From the NCBI GenBank assembly GCA_030601885.1, contig JAUWAU010000015.1, forward strand, positions 1 to 64,000: a stretch of 64,000 nucleotides of DNA. Direction: 5' to 3'. Positions 17,075 to 26,209 of this stretch are shown here, piece after piece. Source of the DNA: Armatimonadota bacterium. GTDB taxonomy: Bacteria; Armatimonadota; Zipacnadia; JAUWAU01. The notes beneath the pieces are model-generated. The model did no database searches and was not told the origin of the DNA. It saw only the letters and a list, made by a program, of their open reading frames with translations. Both the position numbers and the translations under genes were made by a program. Positions within the stretch are counted from its first letter, which is position 1; each line of letters starts with the position of its first letter.

Positions 17075-19789
17075 CTACCGCTGCAGCTTCAGGTCGATTA
17101 TGCGGAAGGCCCCGGCGGGGACCTTGATGCGGAGGGCATGACCGTCCTGCGTGAGCCGCTCCCCGCTGAGCACATCACGCGCCGCAGCGAGCTGCCCCGG
17201 TGCGTTGACCGTCAGCACGACCTGGCGACCGCTTGGCATGAGGTACCCGGGATCCACGAGCACTACACGGTAGGAATCATCGCCCGTTCGGCGCCCCATC
17301 CAGTATACGTTTGATGCGGTGAAAGGCAAGGTCCGCGCCGCCTGTTGGAATGCCTCGAGGATGTCCGCCTTCGCCTGCCTCGCACTTCGCGTTCGCCCAT
17401 CCTCCAGCACGTGCACGCCATCGGTGTCCAGCATCTCGGCGGCCCATTGCATCTGTTCGGGAGCCGCCCAATGCGGCACGATGAGCGGAAGGCCGTACGG
17501 GTTCTCCGGGATGAACTGGTGGCAGTAGCGCGGCACGTTCATAAGGTACGCCGGCGCATAGTACGGATGCGGGCGCGTATATCCCCAGTCGAAGCCGGTG
17601 AAGAGGCCATCGCGGGAGGCGTCGGCAACGCGATCGGGGTCCCTCATACGGGCGCTGAGCCAGAAGCCCTCGTGCGGCTCGTGGAAGCGGACGGCCACCG
17701 GCGAGGCTCCCACGAGCTCCTCGGGCGTGGGCGCCACCAGCAGCCCCTTGCCGAGCAAGTGCATGAAGGTGTCGAAGGCCAGCAGCCCGTAGGGCCGATA
17801 GTTGATGTCCCCCACGCTCATGTCATAGCGCTCTTCGTCCTTCGGCGCCGTGAACAGATACATGAGCTTCCCTAACTTCAACTCGCGCGCCCCGGCGGCA
17901 GCATAGGCGACGTAGTGGCGAAGACTCGGATGCGCTTCGCAGGGCGTGTATTCGTACAGCTTGCAGGTGCGCAACTGGTCGTCAATGACGTTCAGCCCCC
18001 ACTCGCGCACGATCCCCGCACGCCATAGCCCCACACGGCCCGTGAAGTTAAGCTCGGGGCACCGGCTGTTGGACTCCTCCACCATCGGCACGATGACGGG
18101 GCGGTACTTCTCGGCGAGAATGCGCGGCGCATACTTCGCTGCGGCAGGCAGCCCGACCCACCACAGTTGCTTCTCCAGTAGATACACCTTCTTGCGGTGG
18201 GCGAGACACAGATCCATCACCGGAAGCATAAACCCGTCGATGAAGGCGTCTATCCGGTCCAGCAGGCTCTGATCTGCGTCCGCGCGGTGGGTGACCGGAT
18301 GCGAGTTCTCGCTCATCAAGAAACCGGCGCATGTGTTCGGCGCCGTCTGCAGCCACTTCTCCAGCGTCTCGATGCTCATGTACGGGTCGAGCCCGTGCGC
18401 TACACCCAGCGCATGTGCGACGTCGCCCTCCTCAAGGGTACGGGCGATCTTCATCAGGTCCGCGACAGAGAACTCATTGCCCTGACCACGGCGACCGGGC
18501 TCGCGGTACTGGAGAAAGGCCTGGAAGATGATGTTGTCGTACGGGTAGGCCGCCCGAAATGCTTGGTTTTGCCTGAGCACCCAGCCGAGCTGATTCGGCG
18601 GAGGGGAGCCGCCGGAAATCCAGACGCGATAGATGCGGTCGGGGGTGTCCGGGGCCGGCCTGGCGGCGAGCACCTGCTCGCGGATCCTGGCGAGGTTATC
18701 GTTGAGCGTGTTGATGTAACCGTGGTTGTGCGTGAAGGCAGCGAACTCGTCTCGACCCGGGCCATCGAACTCCAACGCGTAGAGGTTGCGATCCGCTCCG
18801 GTCACGGAGCCGATGACGACCTCGTTCGTCGCCGGCGAGTGCCCGCCGACGGCGGTGAAGTAGTAGAAGTCACATTGCTGATGGTACACGCGGGCGCCAG
18901 AACCGTCGAGGACGCTCAGCTCCGGACCGTAGAGCACCGCGACTTCTTGCCGCTCGTCTCCGTCCAGGTCGATCGGCGCCAGGAGCGGCATCCGGTATCC
19001 ACGGCCTTTCCCTACGCCTGGCGCCTGCTGCCATAGGAGGGTCCCGTCGCCGTCCAGCAGCTCGATGCGCTCGCTCGAAGCCAGTACCTCCTGCTTGCCA
19101 TCCCCGTCGGCGTCCCAAAGCATCAGATCGCGCATAAACCGCCGCCCGTAGTCGCGGCTGTTCCAGATCGTCGCCCCCGTGCGCGGGTCCAGTACCCGTA
19201 CAATGCCGAAGCCATTCGTCAGACACAGCTCGTTGGCCGCGTCCCCGGTGATGTCGCCGATTGCGAGGTCCTTGATCGCCTCGATGTTCGGCGCAACCTC
19301 GACCGGGAGCTCCTTGATCTTGTTGCCCCCTGCATCCAGAAAATGCAGCGTCATGTCCTCCCCACCGCAGACCACTTGGGGCACTCCCTCGCCCAGCATG
19401 GGCCCGGCCGCAACGGCGTGAAGGGGTGCCCCGGAGCTGAACTTCCATAGAAGCTGCCCGTCGGGCGAAAACGCGAAGAGATACAGGGACGCGGACATCG
19501 CGAGCACCTCGGGGCGTCCATCCGCGTTCAGGTCCGCCGTCCTCAGACAGTATGGAAAGCCGCCCAGGTCGGCACGCCACAGCGTCTTGCCCGTAGTCCT
19601 GTCCAGGCAATACAGCTCGCCGTCGTAGCCCGCGTAGAGAGCTTCGTCAACGCCATCGGCGTTGAGGTCGGCGAGGGCCACGCGCCAGGCCGTCGTCTCC
19701 GTGGGGATCGGCGTCAGCCTCACGGCGAGCGGTTCAGCCGCGCCGATGTAGCTTGCGAGGACTGCGGTGAGCGAGAGTTGCCAATTCAT
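17075..19789 (-). CDS. Secreted beta-propeller protein with large uncharacterised C-terminal domain (lambda-carrageenase-like layout)
   Basis: 904 residues from the ATG at 19789, with a short signal peptide (MNWQLSLTAVLASYIGAAEP). Residues 30-310 form a propeller of FG-GAP/PQQ-like blades with repeated DLNADG and DGDGK-type calcium loops (ADLNADGVDEALYAGYDGEL, ADLNADGRPEVLAMS, DADGDGKQEVL). The C-terminal 580 residues have no motif I recognise, although they contain many aromatic and acidic residues. An N-terminal propeller joined to a large unassigned catalytic part, and a length close to 940, is the layout known for lambda-carrageenase of GH150. With eight sulfatase-family genes nearby this is a reasonable hypothesis, not a demonstration. 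A plain sugar-binding surface protein is the alternative. Confidence 0.6.
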   Translation of the reverse strand: MNWQLSLTAVLASYIGAAEPLAVRLTPIPTETTAWRVALADLNADGVDEALYAGYDGELYCLDRTTGKTLWRADLGGFPYCLRTADLNADGRPEVLAMSASLYLFAFSPDGQLLWKFSSGAPLHAVAAGPMLGEGVPQVVCGGEDMTLHFLDAGGNKIKELPVEVAPNIEAIKDLAIGDITGDAANELCLTNGFGIVRVLDPRTGATIWNSRDYGRRFMRDLMLWDADGDGKQEVLASSERIELLDGDGTLLWQQAPGVGKGRGYRMPLLAPIDLDGDERQEVAVLYGPELSVLDGSGARVYHQQCDFYYFTAVGGHSPATNEVVIGSVTGADRNLYALEFDGPGRDEFAAFTHNHGYINTLNDNLARIREQVLAARPAPDTPDRIYRVWISGGSPPPNQLGWVLRQNQAFRAAYPYDNIIFQAFLQYREPGRRGQGNEFSVADLMKIARTLEEGDVAHALGVAHGLDPYMSIETLEKWLQTAPNTCAGFLMSENSHPVTHRADADQSLLDRIDAFIDGFMLPVMDLCLAHRKKVYLLEKQLWWVGLPAAAKYAPRILAEKYRPVIVPMVEESNSRCPELNFTGRVGLWRAGIVREWGLNVIDDQLRTCKLYEYTPCEAHPSLRHYVAYAAAGARELKLGKLMYLFTAPKDEERYDMSVGDINYRPYGLLAFDTFMHLLGKGLLVAPTPEELVGASPVAVRFHEPHEGFWLSARMRDPDRVADASRDGLFTGFDWGYTRPHPYYAPAYLMNVPRYCHQFIPENPYGLPLIVPHWAAPEQMQWAAEMLDTDGVHVLEDGRTRSARQAKADILEAFQQAARTLPFTASNVYWMGRRTGDDSYRVVLVDPGYLMPSGRQVVLTVNAPGQLAAARDVLSGERLTQDGHALRIKVPAGAFRIIDLKLQR

Positions 19790-20045
19790 GCCGGACAGAC
19801 CTTCCATGGTTCCGTGGCCGAGTGACGGTCAACGCCACCGGGCCTTCGCTTGGGGGACGGCGATCCCTTCTCAGCTTGCCAACGTGCCCGAGGGGACGTT
19901 GCGCGGAAAGGGCAAACGGCGGGCCCACGTAGAGCGCGAAAGAGGGGGAGACAGAAGCTGGGCGAACAACGCCCCGGGACGCGACGTTATGCGGCATGAT
20001 CGCTGTGCCGAAGCGGGACGTAATGCGCGAAGGAGGAAACGCAGC

Positions 20046-20915
20046 ATGAGCGAACGCAGTGCGAACGACGTACGCGCTTCTGGCGCGGGCGCCCCCGCCT
20101 CCCGCGGCGAGCCGGTTGGCGGCGGCATACGTCTGATCGCTCGGGGGGATGATTTCGGCTTCTGTCACGCCGCCAATGTGGCCGTGGAGAAGGCATTCAC
20201 CGAGGGGATTCTGACCTCAGCGTCGCTCATGGTCCCGCCCCCGTGGTTCGAGGAGGCCGCCGACATCTGCCGCAGACACCCGGAGTTCCAAGTCGGCGTG
20301 CATACGACATTGACGGCGGAGTGGCAATTCTATCGCTGGGGACCTGTGCTGCCGGTGACCAGAGTGCCCAGTCTGGTTGACAAGGATGGCTGCTTCTACC
20401 CGACCTCGCAAGCCTTCCTGGAGGCCGGGCCGAAGCCGGACGAGGTGGAAGCTGAGCTGAGGGCTCAGGTGGAGCGCGCGCTGGAGCACGGCGTCGATGT
20501 CGCTTATCTCGATTACCACATGCGCGCCGCACGGGTGACTCCGGAGATAGAGGCGATCCTGCTCCGCATTGCCGCCGACTACCGCGTGCCGGTGTCGCGC
20601 TTTCTCGGCGACACGGACACGCCCAAGCTGGGCGACGTTACCGCTCAGGATAAGCCGGCCGCAATAGCGCGAATGCTCCGGGAGTTGGAGCCCGGCTTCT
20701 GGCTGCTGGTGACGCACCCCGGCCTGGACGTTCCCGAGATGCAGGCGATCCGACCGAGCTTCAAACGAGAGCGTGGAAGCATCGCACCCTCCCGAGCCGC
20801 CGACACGGAGGCGCTTACATCAGAAGAGGTCGCTGCCGTCATACGTGAAAGAGGCATCGAGCTCGTGGGCTACCGCGACCTGCGCGACGAGATGCGCGCC
20901 GCCGGAGAGCTTTGA
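20046..20915 (+). CDS. ChbG/HpnK-family (YdjC-like) carbohydrate deacetylase
   Basis: Predicted metal-dependent deacetylase of acetylated oligosaccharides. The family signature IRLIARGDDFGFCHAANVAV gives the metal Asp pair. It is followed by GILTSASLMVPPPWFEEA, VGVHTTLTAEW (metal His), YLDYHM and LLVTHPGLD. The start is an ATG after AAGGAGGAAAC; the open frame extends about 280 bases further upstream, but that part overlaps the divergent gene and is not family-like. Followed 63 bases later by an amidohydrolase on the same strand, probably in the same transcript. Confidence 0.85.
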   Translation: MSERSANDVRASGAGAPASRGEPVGGGIRLIARGDDFGFCHAANVAVEKAFTEGILTSASLMVPPPWFEEAADICRRHPEFQVGVHTTLTAEWQFYRWGPVLPVTRVPSLVDKDGCFYPTSQAFLEAGPKPDEVEAELRAQVERALEHGVDVAYLDYHMRAARVTPEIEAILLRIAADYRVPVSRFLGDTDTPKLGDVTAQDKPAAIARMLRELEPGFWLLVTHPGLDVPEMQAIRPSFKRERGSIAPSRAADTEALTSEEVAAVIRERGIELVGYRDLRDEMRAAGEL

Positions 20916-20978
20916 CCATTGCGCGATCACACCGGCGCCAACCTGCAGGAGGAACGGCGACAAGCCGCCGCATGAACA

Positions 20979-21893
20979 ATGACGAAACCCAAATGGATTG
21001 ATACGCACATCCACGTGAGCGACAGAGGAAGAGACGGCGAATATCGAGAGCGCCTTTTCGAGGACTTGCTCGACGTGCTCGATGGCTGCGACGCCGACCT
21101 CCGCTTCGTGATAAGCCCCGATTCGCAGTGGAACCGGATCGTCAAACTGGAGGAGGACGGGGCGCCGCGAGCGGCCGAGTTCATTCACAGTCTCGTTGAA
21201 CGCGCGCCCGACCGGCTCCACGGAAGCTGTTTCGTCAACCCCAACTTCCTCGACGCGGCGCTGAAGACGATGGAGACGTGTTTTGAGAAGTGGCGGTTCG
21301 TGCAGCTCGGCGAGATGCTGCAGTATATGCTGGATTTCGAGATGAACACCGATCCGGTCGAAGCCTTAGTCCGTCGCGCGGTGGAGTACGACGTCCCCGT
21401 TCAGGTGCACATTTCTACGTCCAATACGCGCACGGTTGCGTCGAGCTTCGGCGTGGACCAGCTCCGCGACCTGTTCGGGCTCGTTGAGCGCGTTCCCGAG
21501 GCGAAGTACATTCTGGCCCATGCCGTGGGAATGCCGAAAGATGACCCGCCCGTCGTTGACGAATACCTCGACGCCGTGCAGAAGCAGTACGGCAACTGGC
21601 CGGACAACTTCTGGATGGAGATCCGCGACTTCAGCTCCCCGGGCGTCCGAAGCGCTCTCGCCCGCGTCCCTCACACTCGCATCATCGCGGGAACGGACTG
21701 GACCACCCGAGTCGGTCCGCCCTTCCTGCCGTACGGGACGCTTTTCACCTCGCGAGCAGGGGAGGAGAATCCATTCCCGCCCCGCGTCGCATCGATGATA
21801 GATTTCCTGAAGCAAGCGGGCGCGACGGACGAAGTCGCTGCGGCGATAGGCTACAAGAACGCCGGCGAATTGCTTGGCATCGATTGGAGGTAG
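20979..21893 (+). CDS. Amidohydrolase-family protein
   Basis: Second amidohydrolase-2-type TIM barrel in the window (304 aa). Metal motif DTHIHVSD lies at residues 7-14, with later motifs VQVHIST, YILAHAVGMPKDDP and the terminal RIIAGTDWTTR. It is only distantly like the enzyme at 1676, as shown by different spacing and a different C-terminal region. Located directly behind the deacetylase gene, it may act on a deacetylated or oxidised sugar product. No signal peptide; substrate unknown. Confidence 0.75.
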   Translation: MTKPKWIDTHIHVSDRGRDGEYRERLFEDLLDVLDGCDADLRFVISPDSQWNRIVKLEEDGAPRAAEFIHSLVERAPDRLHGSCFVNPNFLDAALKTMETCFEKWRFVQLGEMLQYMLDFEMNTDPVEALVRRAVEYDVPVQVHISTSNTRTVASSFGVDQLRDLFGLVERVPEAKYILAHAVGMPKDDPPVVDEYLDAVQKQYGNWPDNFWMEIRDFSSPGVRSALARVPHTRIIAGTDWTTRVGPPFLPYGTLFTSRAGEENPFPPRVASMIDFLKQAGATDEVAAAIGYKNAGELLGIDWR

Positions 21894-21922
21894 AGCCCGA
21901 GCGCCGCGCCAATTCCATCGCG

Positions 21923-23329
21923 CTATCGAGGCGCCGTATCGCCGGGCGGGATCGCATCGGTCAGCGGAGCGTAGGCTTCGATTCGTCTCTCGTTCGAGAC
22001 GCGAGAGCGGAAGTCATCAAACTGAGGCCGATCCGGCAGGCGCGTCTTGGCCGAGAGATCCACCTCAGCCGAAGCGAAGCTCCCCCGCTCAGTGACGGCA
22101 TCCAGGAATGTGCCGTCGATGTTCACGATGCAGCTTCCCGTGCCGCCCGTGTTGGACTCAGCTATCACAACGGCGCTATCGAAGGCGCGCCACTGAATGC
22201 CGCGCTCGTAAAAGTTCGCCGCGGTGGACAAGGCGATGATCTCCGCTCCCTGCTGGGCCAGGGTGCGGATGCTTTCGGGGAAGGTGTTGTCCCAGCAAAT
22301 CAACATGCCGATCTTGCCCAACTCCGTGTCGAATACCGGCAGCTCATGTCCCGGGGTGATCCCCGCCCAGCACTCGTAGATGGCCAGATGCACCTTGCGG
22401 TACTTGCCGACGATCTGCCCGCCGCGGTCGATGAGGACTGAGGTGTTGTACAGCACGCTATTGTCGTTTTCCAGGAGATTGTAGACGACGAAGGCACGGT
22501 GCTGCCGGGCCTTCGCGGCGATGAGGTCCGTCGTCGGGCCAGGCACTGGGGAGCTGCATTTCAGCAACTCGGCCGGGTCATCGTAGTTAGTGGCCGCATA
22601 CTCAGGGCACACGATGAGGTCCGCGCCGGCTCGCGCCGCCTCGTCGATCTTCTCGGCCCAGAACTTCGCCGCGCCCATCGGAGTTCGATCCGGACATCGA
22701 AAGCCCGCCACCCACAGCCGCACGGGTCTGGGGGAGGGTGCAGGAACCTCCACAACCTCGAGGTCGTCGAACCACACCGTACCCTCCGGCGCCCAGCGAA
22801 GGGAGAGCTCAATGCGGAGCGTATCGGCGCCATCGGGCGTCCACACGACGCGCTCGAATCTGTGCCACGGTCCTTCGGTGCCTCGGCGTCCGACGTGCTG
22901 CCAGCCGCGGCGTCCGTGGAAAAGCCCCTTCGGCTCGCCGGGGCCCAACCACGACAGCTTCACGGCCACGTTGCGATCGATGTGCGGCACGCCCTCGGTG
23001 CGGGCGTAGACAGAGACGCGATAGAACTTGCCCGGCGGCAGCGCCTTGAGGTGGATCGCCCAGTAGCCGTAGCACCCGGTCCGACCTGCCCCGGCGATGC
23101 GGAGCGAGCGCCGACCGGTGCGCGCAACGGAGTCGTCCGCGGCGAATTCCGGCGCAATGTCCTCCCACGGCGCCCATGAGCTGCAGCCCGGCGGGATCCG
23201 CTCGTCCCCCACTTCTTCGAAGGACGGATTCTGTACGAGATTCCGCTCTCTCGTGTCGCCACTCGCCTGGGCTGTGAGAGCCGTCCACATGGCGATTCCT
23301 CCGAGCAATGGACATAGAAGGGCTGTCAT
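21923..23329 (-). CDS. Exported carbon-nitrogen hydrolase with N-terminal carbohydrate-binding-like domain
   Basis: From the ATG at 23329 there is a signal peptide (MTALLCPLLGGIAMWTALTA). A beta-sandwich domain of about 170 residues follows, of the type seen in carbohydrate-binding modules (NLVQNPSFEE at the start, VWFDDLEVVEV at the end). After that comes a nitrilase-superfamily domain with the catalytic triad Glu in VCPEYAATN, Lys in GKYRKVHLA and Cys in MLICWDNTF. Such enzymes cleave amides or nitriles. The fusion suggests action on an amide near a glycan outside the cytoplasm. A second, non-exported protein of the same layout lies at 33578. Confidence 0.82.
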   Translation of the reverse strand: MTALLCPLLGGIAMWTALTAQASGDTRERNLVQNPSFEEVGDERIPPGCSSWAPWEDIAPEFAADDSVARTGRRSLRIAGAGRTGCYGYWAIHLKALPPGKFYRVSVYARTEGVPHIDRNVAVKLSWLGPGEPKGLFHGRRGWQHVGRRGTEGPWHRFERVVWTPDGADTLRIELSLRWAPEGTVWFDDLEVVEVPAPSPRPVRLWVAGFRCPDRTPMGAAKFWAEKIDEAARAGADLIVCPEYAATNYDDPAELLKCSSPVPGPTTDLIAAKARQHRAFVVYNLLENDNSVLYNTSVLIDRGGQIVGKYRKVHLAIYECWAGITPGHELPVFDTELGKIGMLICWDNTFPESIRTLAQQGAEIIALSTAANFYERGIQWRAFDSAVVIAESNTGGTGSCIVNIDGTFLDAVTERGSFASAEVDLSAKTRLPDRPQFDDFRSRVSNERRIEAYAPLTDAIPPGDTAPR

Positions 23330-23441
23330 TGTCACCTGCTCCATCTCCACCGTGTGTGGTGGCCCCCTAAGACGTAGCCCCCACAGCGCCCCCCGCCGTT
23401 CGCCGTCTTCTCCCTTCTCCTTTTCCCTTTCTCCTTGCCTC

Positions 23442-24212
23442 TCAGCTCAACCCCATCGCCTTCAGGTTCCGGTAGCTGATGGCGAGGGATTCGAATGGGC
23501 CTCGGTCGTAGCAGCGGTCCTGCTCGACGAGATGCCACTCCACGCCGCCCTCCTCCGCCGCCTCCATGATGGCCGGCCAGTTGAGGTTGCCCTCGCCGAT
23601 CTCGGCAAAACGCTGCTCGCGCTCCGGCGTGACGCACATGTCCTTGAGGTGCAGCAGTGGCTCCCGCCCGGCGCACTTGCGGACCCATTCGGCCGGATCG
23701 CCGCCGCCGGCCTGGATCCAGTAGGTGTCAATCTCTGCCTTGAGATACCGCGGATCGCCCTGCTCATAGAGCATCTCGAGCCACGTCTTTTCGCCGTACC
23801 GGACCAGCTCCTGGTTGTGATTGTGATACGAGAAGTCCATGCCCTCCGCCGCCAGCTTCTCGGTCACCGGAGCCAGTTCGTCGAGGAATCGCTTCAGGCC
23901 GTCCACGCTGCGATACTCCTGGGGCACGCCGCCGATCGCCGGATGCTCGCACTTCCACAGCTTGTGCTCTTCGATGACCGCGTCCAGATCATTGAGGAAG
24001 CGGGGCCACGCCGTGTGCGTGGATGCCACGGTAAGCTCGCAGTCTTCCATGACCTTGGCGATGTCTTTCGGGTCGGCCGGGCCAAAGCCGGATATCTGGA
24101 CGGCCGTGTAGCCGATATCGGCCACTTTCTTACAGCTTTCGGCGATCTCGGGAAGCGTCTTGCAGAACTCCCGCACCGTATACATTTGAGCGCCGACAAT
24201 ACCTTTTGCCAT
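23442..24212 (-). CDS. Sugar phosphate isomerase/epimerase-like TIM barrel
   Basis: 256 residues of the xylose-isomerase-like TIM barrel family. Motifs include GAQMYTVREF at the N-terminus, IGYTAVQISGFG, YHNHNQELVRYG (metal and substrate His-Asn-His), KAEIDTYWIQAGG (metal Asp) and LHLKDM. The start is the ATG at 24212, six bases after AGGGAG. Proteins of this kind isomerise or epimerise keto-sugars or act on inosose. It lies downstream of a sulfatase and ahead of the exported nitrilase on the same strand. Confidence 0.87.
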   Translation of the reverse strand: MAKGIVGAQMYTVREFCKTLPEIAESCKKVADIGYTAVQISGFGPADPKDIAKVMEDCELTVASTHTAWPRFLNDLDAVIEEHKLWKCEHPAIGGVPQEYRSVDGLKRFLDELAPVTEKLAAEGMDFSYHNHNQELVRYGEKTWLEMLYEQGDPRYLKAEIDTYWIQAGGGDPAEWVRKCAGREPLLHLKDMCVTPEREQRFAEIGEGNLNWPAIMEAAEEGGVEWHLVEQDRCYDRGPFESLAISYRNLKAMGLS

Positions 24213-24369
24213 CGGAGTCTCCCTATCTGGCACATACTGCCTGAAATCTACCCAGCCCCATCAGGGACCGGTGGGTGATACGAGCGCGTCGGATTATGGC
24301 GGGACTTCGCCGTGCAGACCTTCGTGACCTCGGCGGCACGTGACTTCGCCACCGGGTGCAGAGAGCAAT

Positions 24370-25926
24370 TCACGCGCCGCCCTCATCGAGGATCCCCGGG
24401 CCGAAGGGCGCCAGGCGAAGGGTGGCGTACTGCGACCGACCCAGCGAATGGTCGTCAGTGTCTCGAATGATCTGCCAGGCCTGGGCCATCATCTCACGGA
24501 CCCGGGCCTGGTGAGCCGGGTGGCCGGCGAGGTTTCGCATCTCGTATGGGTCGTCGTCGAGGTTGTACAGCTCGTCGAAGTCGAATCCGTTCCACACGAA
24601 CTTCCACGGACCGTTCCAGATCACGCGCTGCGTGAGCCAGTACCGCGTGCCGTAATACTCGGCGTAGCCGGTCTGATAGTTCGCCGACTGCCCCGCCGGG
24701 TCCCGCAGTGCCGGGGCGAACGAACGCGAGTCCGGCGCGCCGATCGGCTCCAAGCCCGCCAACTCCAGCAGCGTTGGGCACAAATCGTGCAAGCCGACGC
24801 GGGCGTCGCTGACGCCGCCGCCGGCGATGCCCGGCCCACTGATGATCAGCGGGATGTTGTAGGCCTCCTCGAATGCGCCGATGTTCTTCTGGTACAGACC
24901 GTGGGCGCCGAGGAATTCGCCGTGGTCGGCGGTCAGCACGATGATGGTGTTGTCCAACTGCCCGGCTTCTTCCACCAGATCGATGAGGCGCCCGAACTGC
25001 TGGTCGATTTCGGTGATCGAGGCGTAGTAGCACGCCGCCGCTTCCTTCTTCTCGCGCTCCGTGAGGTTCGCGAAGACACGCGCTGCTTTCCAATAAAGCC
25101 CCGGCCGCCCCGTCAGATCGTCGTTCCAGTTCGGGGGAACGGGAATGTCATCGACATCGTAGCGGTCGAATGCGTCCCTGGCGGTTACGAACGGGTCGTG
25201 CGGCTCAGACACGCTGACGAAGCCGCACCACGGCTGCGATCCAGCCAACGCGTCCTTGAGGAACGGCTCGGCCAAGCTGGTAGTGATGCCCATCCCGCGC
25301 TGCTCCGGCGGCCTATCGAATACGCCATAGAGAAGGGCGTCCGGGTAGCCGGGGGGCCCGGAGATCGACTTGCTCAGCGAGAAGCGCGGCTCCGGGGGAT
25401 TGGGTCCGAGGACCTCACCCGCGTGCTTCTGGTAGAGCTCCGTGCCGGGCGTACCGTTGACCTGCCATCCGAAGCGGGACAGATCCTCAGATCGCTCCAC
25501 GTGCCACTTCCCGAAGTACCCGGTGCGGTAGCCGGCCTCGGCCAGGCGCTGCGCCCAGTGGGGCTTGTCCGTCCGAAGCACGGCCTGATCGTCGTGGACG
25601 CAGTGGGTCACCGTGAGGACGCCGTGCGAATGGGGTAACAGCCCGGTCATCAGGCTGGCGCGCGCCGGCGAGCAGACCGGGTTTGGCGTGTAGGCTCGCG
25701 AGAGCCGCACGCCGCGCGCGGCGAGACGGTCGAGGTTCGGCGTCTGGCAGAGGTGGGCCCGGTCAAGCACCGGGCCCTGCATTTGATCGGTCATGAGGAA
25801 CAGGATGTTCGGCTGGCGCGAAGCGGGAGACTCGGCTCGAGACGGCCCCGACTGTCCGATGACAGATATTGACGCAGCCGTCGAGATGCCCTGACACAAG
25901 AACTCACGGCGTGTGGATTGCTGCAT
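24370..25926 (-). CDS. Exported sulfatase (type I), twin-arginine leader
   Basis: 518 residues. The N-terminus STRREFLCQGISTAASIS is a twin-arginine signal, so the folded enzyme is exported. The sulfatase domain starts QPNILFLMTDQMQGP, with the nucleophile motif CSPAR in NPVCSPARASLMTG, the metal motif LTADHGEFLGAHG and the C-terminal ELYNLDDDPYEMRNLAG. The ribosome site is GAGGAAGTG. It is followed by the sugar isomerase gene. Substrate unknown, but export and context point to desulfation of poly- or oligosaccharides. Confidence 0.9.
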   Translation of the reverse strand: MQQSTRREFLCQGISTAASISVIGQSGPSRAESPASRQPNILFLMTDQMQGPVLDRAHLCQTPNLDRLAARGVRLSRAYTPNPVCSPARASLMTGLLPHSHGVLTVTHCVHDDQAVLRTDKPHWAQRLAEAGYRTGYFGKWHVERSEDLSRFGWQVNGTPGTELYQKHAGEVLGPNPPEPRFSLSKSISGPPGYPDALLYGVFDRPPEQRGMGITTSLAEPFLKDALAGSQPWCGFVSVSEPHDPFVTARDAFDRYDVDDIPVPPNWNDDLTGRPGLYWKAARVFANLTEREKKEAAACYYASITEIDQQFGRLIDLVEEAGQLDNTIIVLTADHGEFLGAHGLYQKNIGAFEEAYNIPLIISGPGIAGGGVSDARVGLHDLCPTLLELAGLEPIGAPDSRSFAPALRDPAGQSANYQTGYAEYYGTRYWLTQRVIWNGPWKFVWNGFDFDELYNLDDDPYEMRNLAGHPAHQARVREMMAQAWQIIRDTDDHSLGRSQYATLRLAPFGPGILDEGGA

Positions 25927-26116
25927 AGGTCACTTCCTCGCCAATGTGAACGCATGGTGCCCGCGTTTTCGTGATTGGGGGCGATGCCACTCTGAGCAGT
26001 GGCGCAATTGTCAACTGTGCGGCAATGCCTCGGCGTGTCGTTGATTCGAAGCAGTTCTCCATGGCCGGTTCGGCCACCCGGAAACGATGAAGATTGGTGC
26101 GAGGGCCAAAGGCATG

Positions 26117-26192
26117 CCACCTCGGCCAGGCGGGGGACGGAGACCCCGCGCTACAATGCCACCGCAGCCAGACCGGACACGAATCTTCGAGG
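26117..26192. repeat. Dispersed repeat R1, best copy
   Basis: On the reverse strand the core reads GCGGGG-TCTCCGTC-CCCCGC, a hairpin, within a 54-base segment that differs at only three positions from the copy at 43918-43970. The left side (TGGCTGCGGTGGCATTGTAG) matches 10926-10997. It lies 17 bases past the stop of the sulfatase at 26210. No gene is encoded. Confidence 0.75.
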
Positions 26193-26209
26193 CAGCATCC
26201 GTTCGCGGC

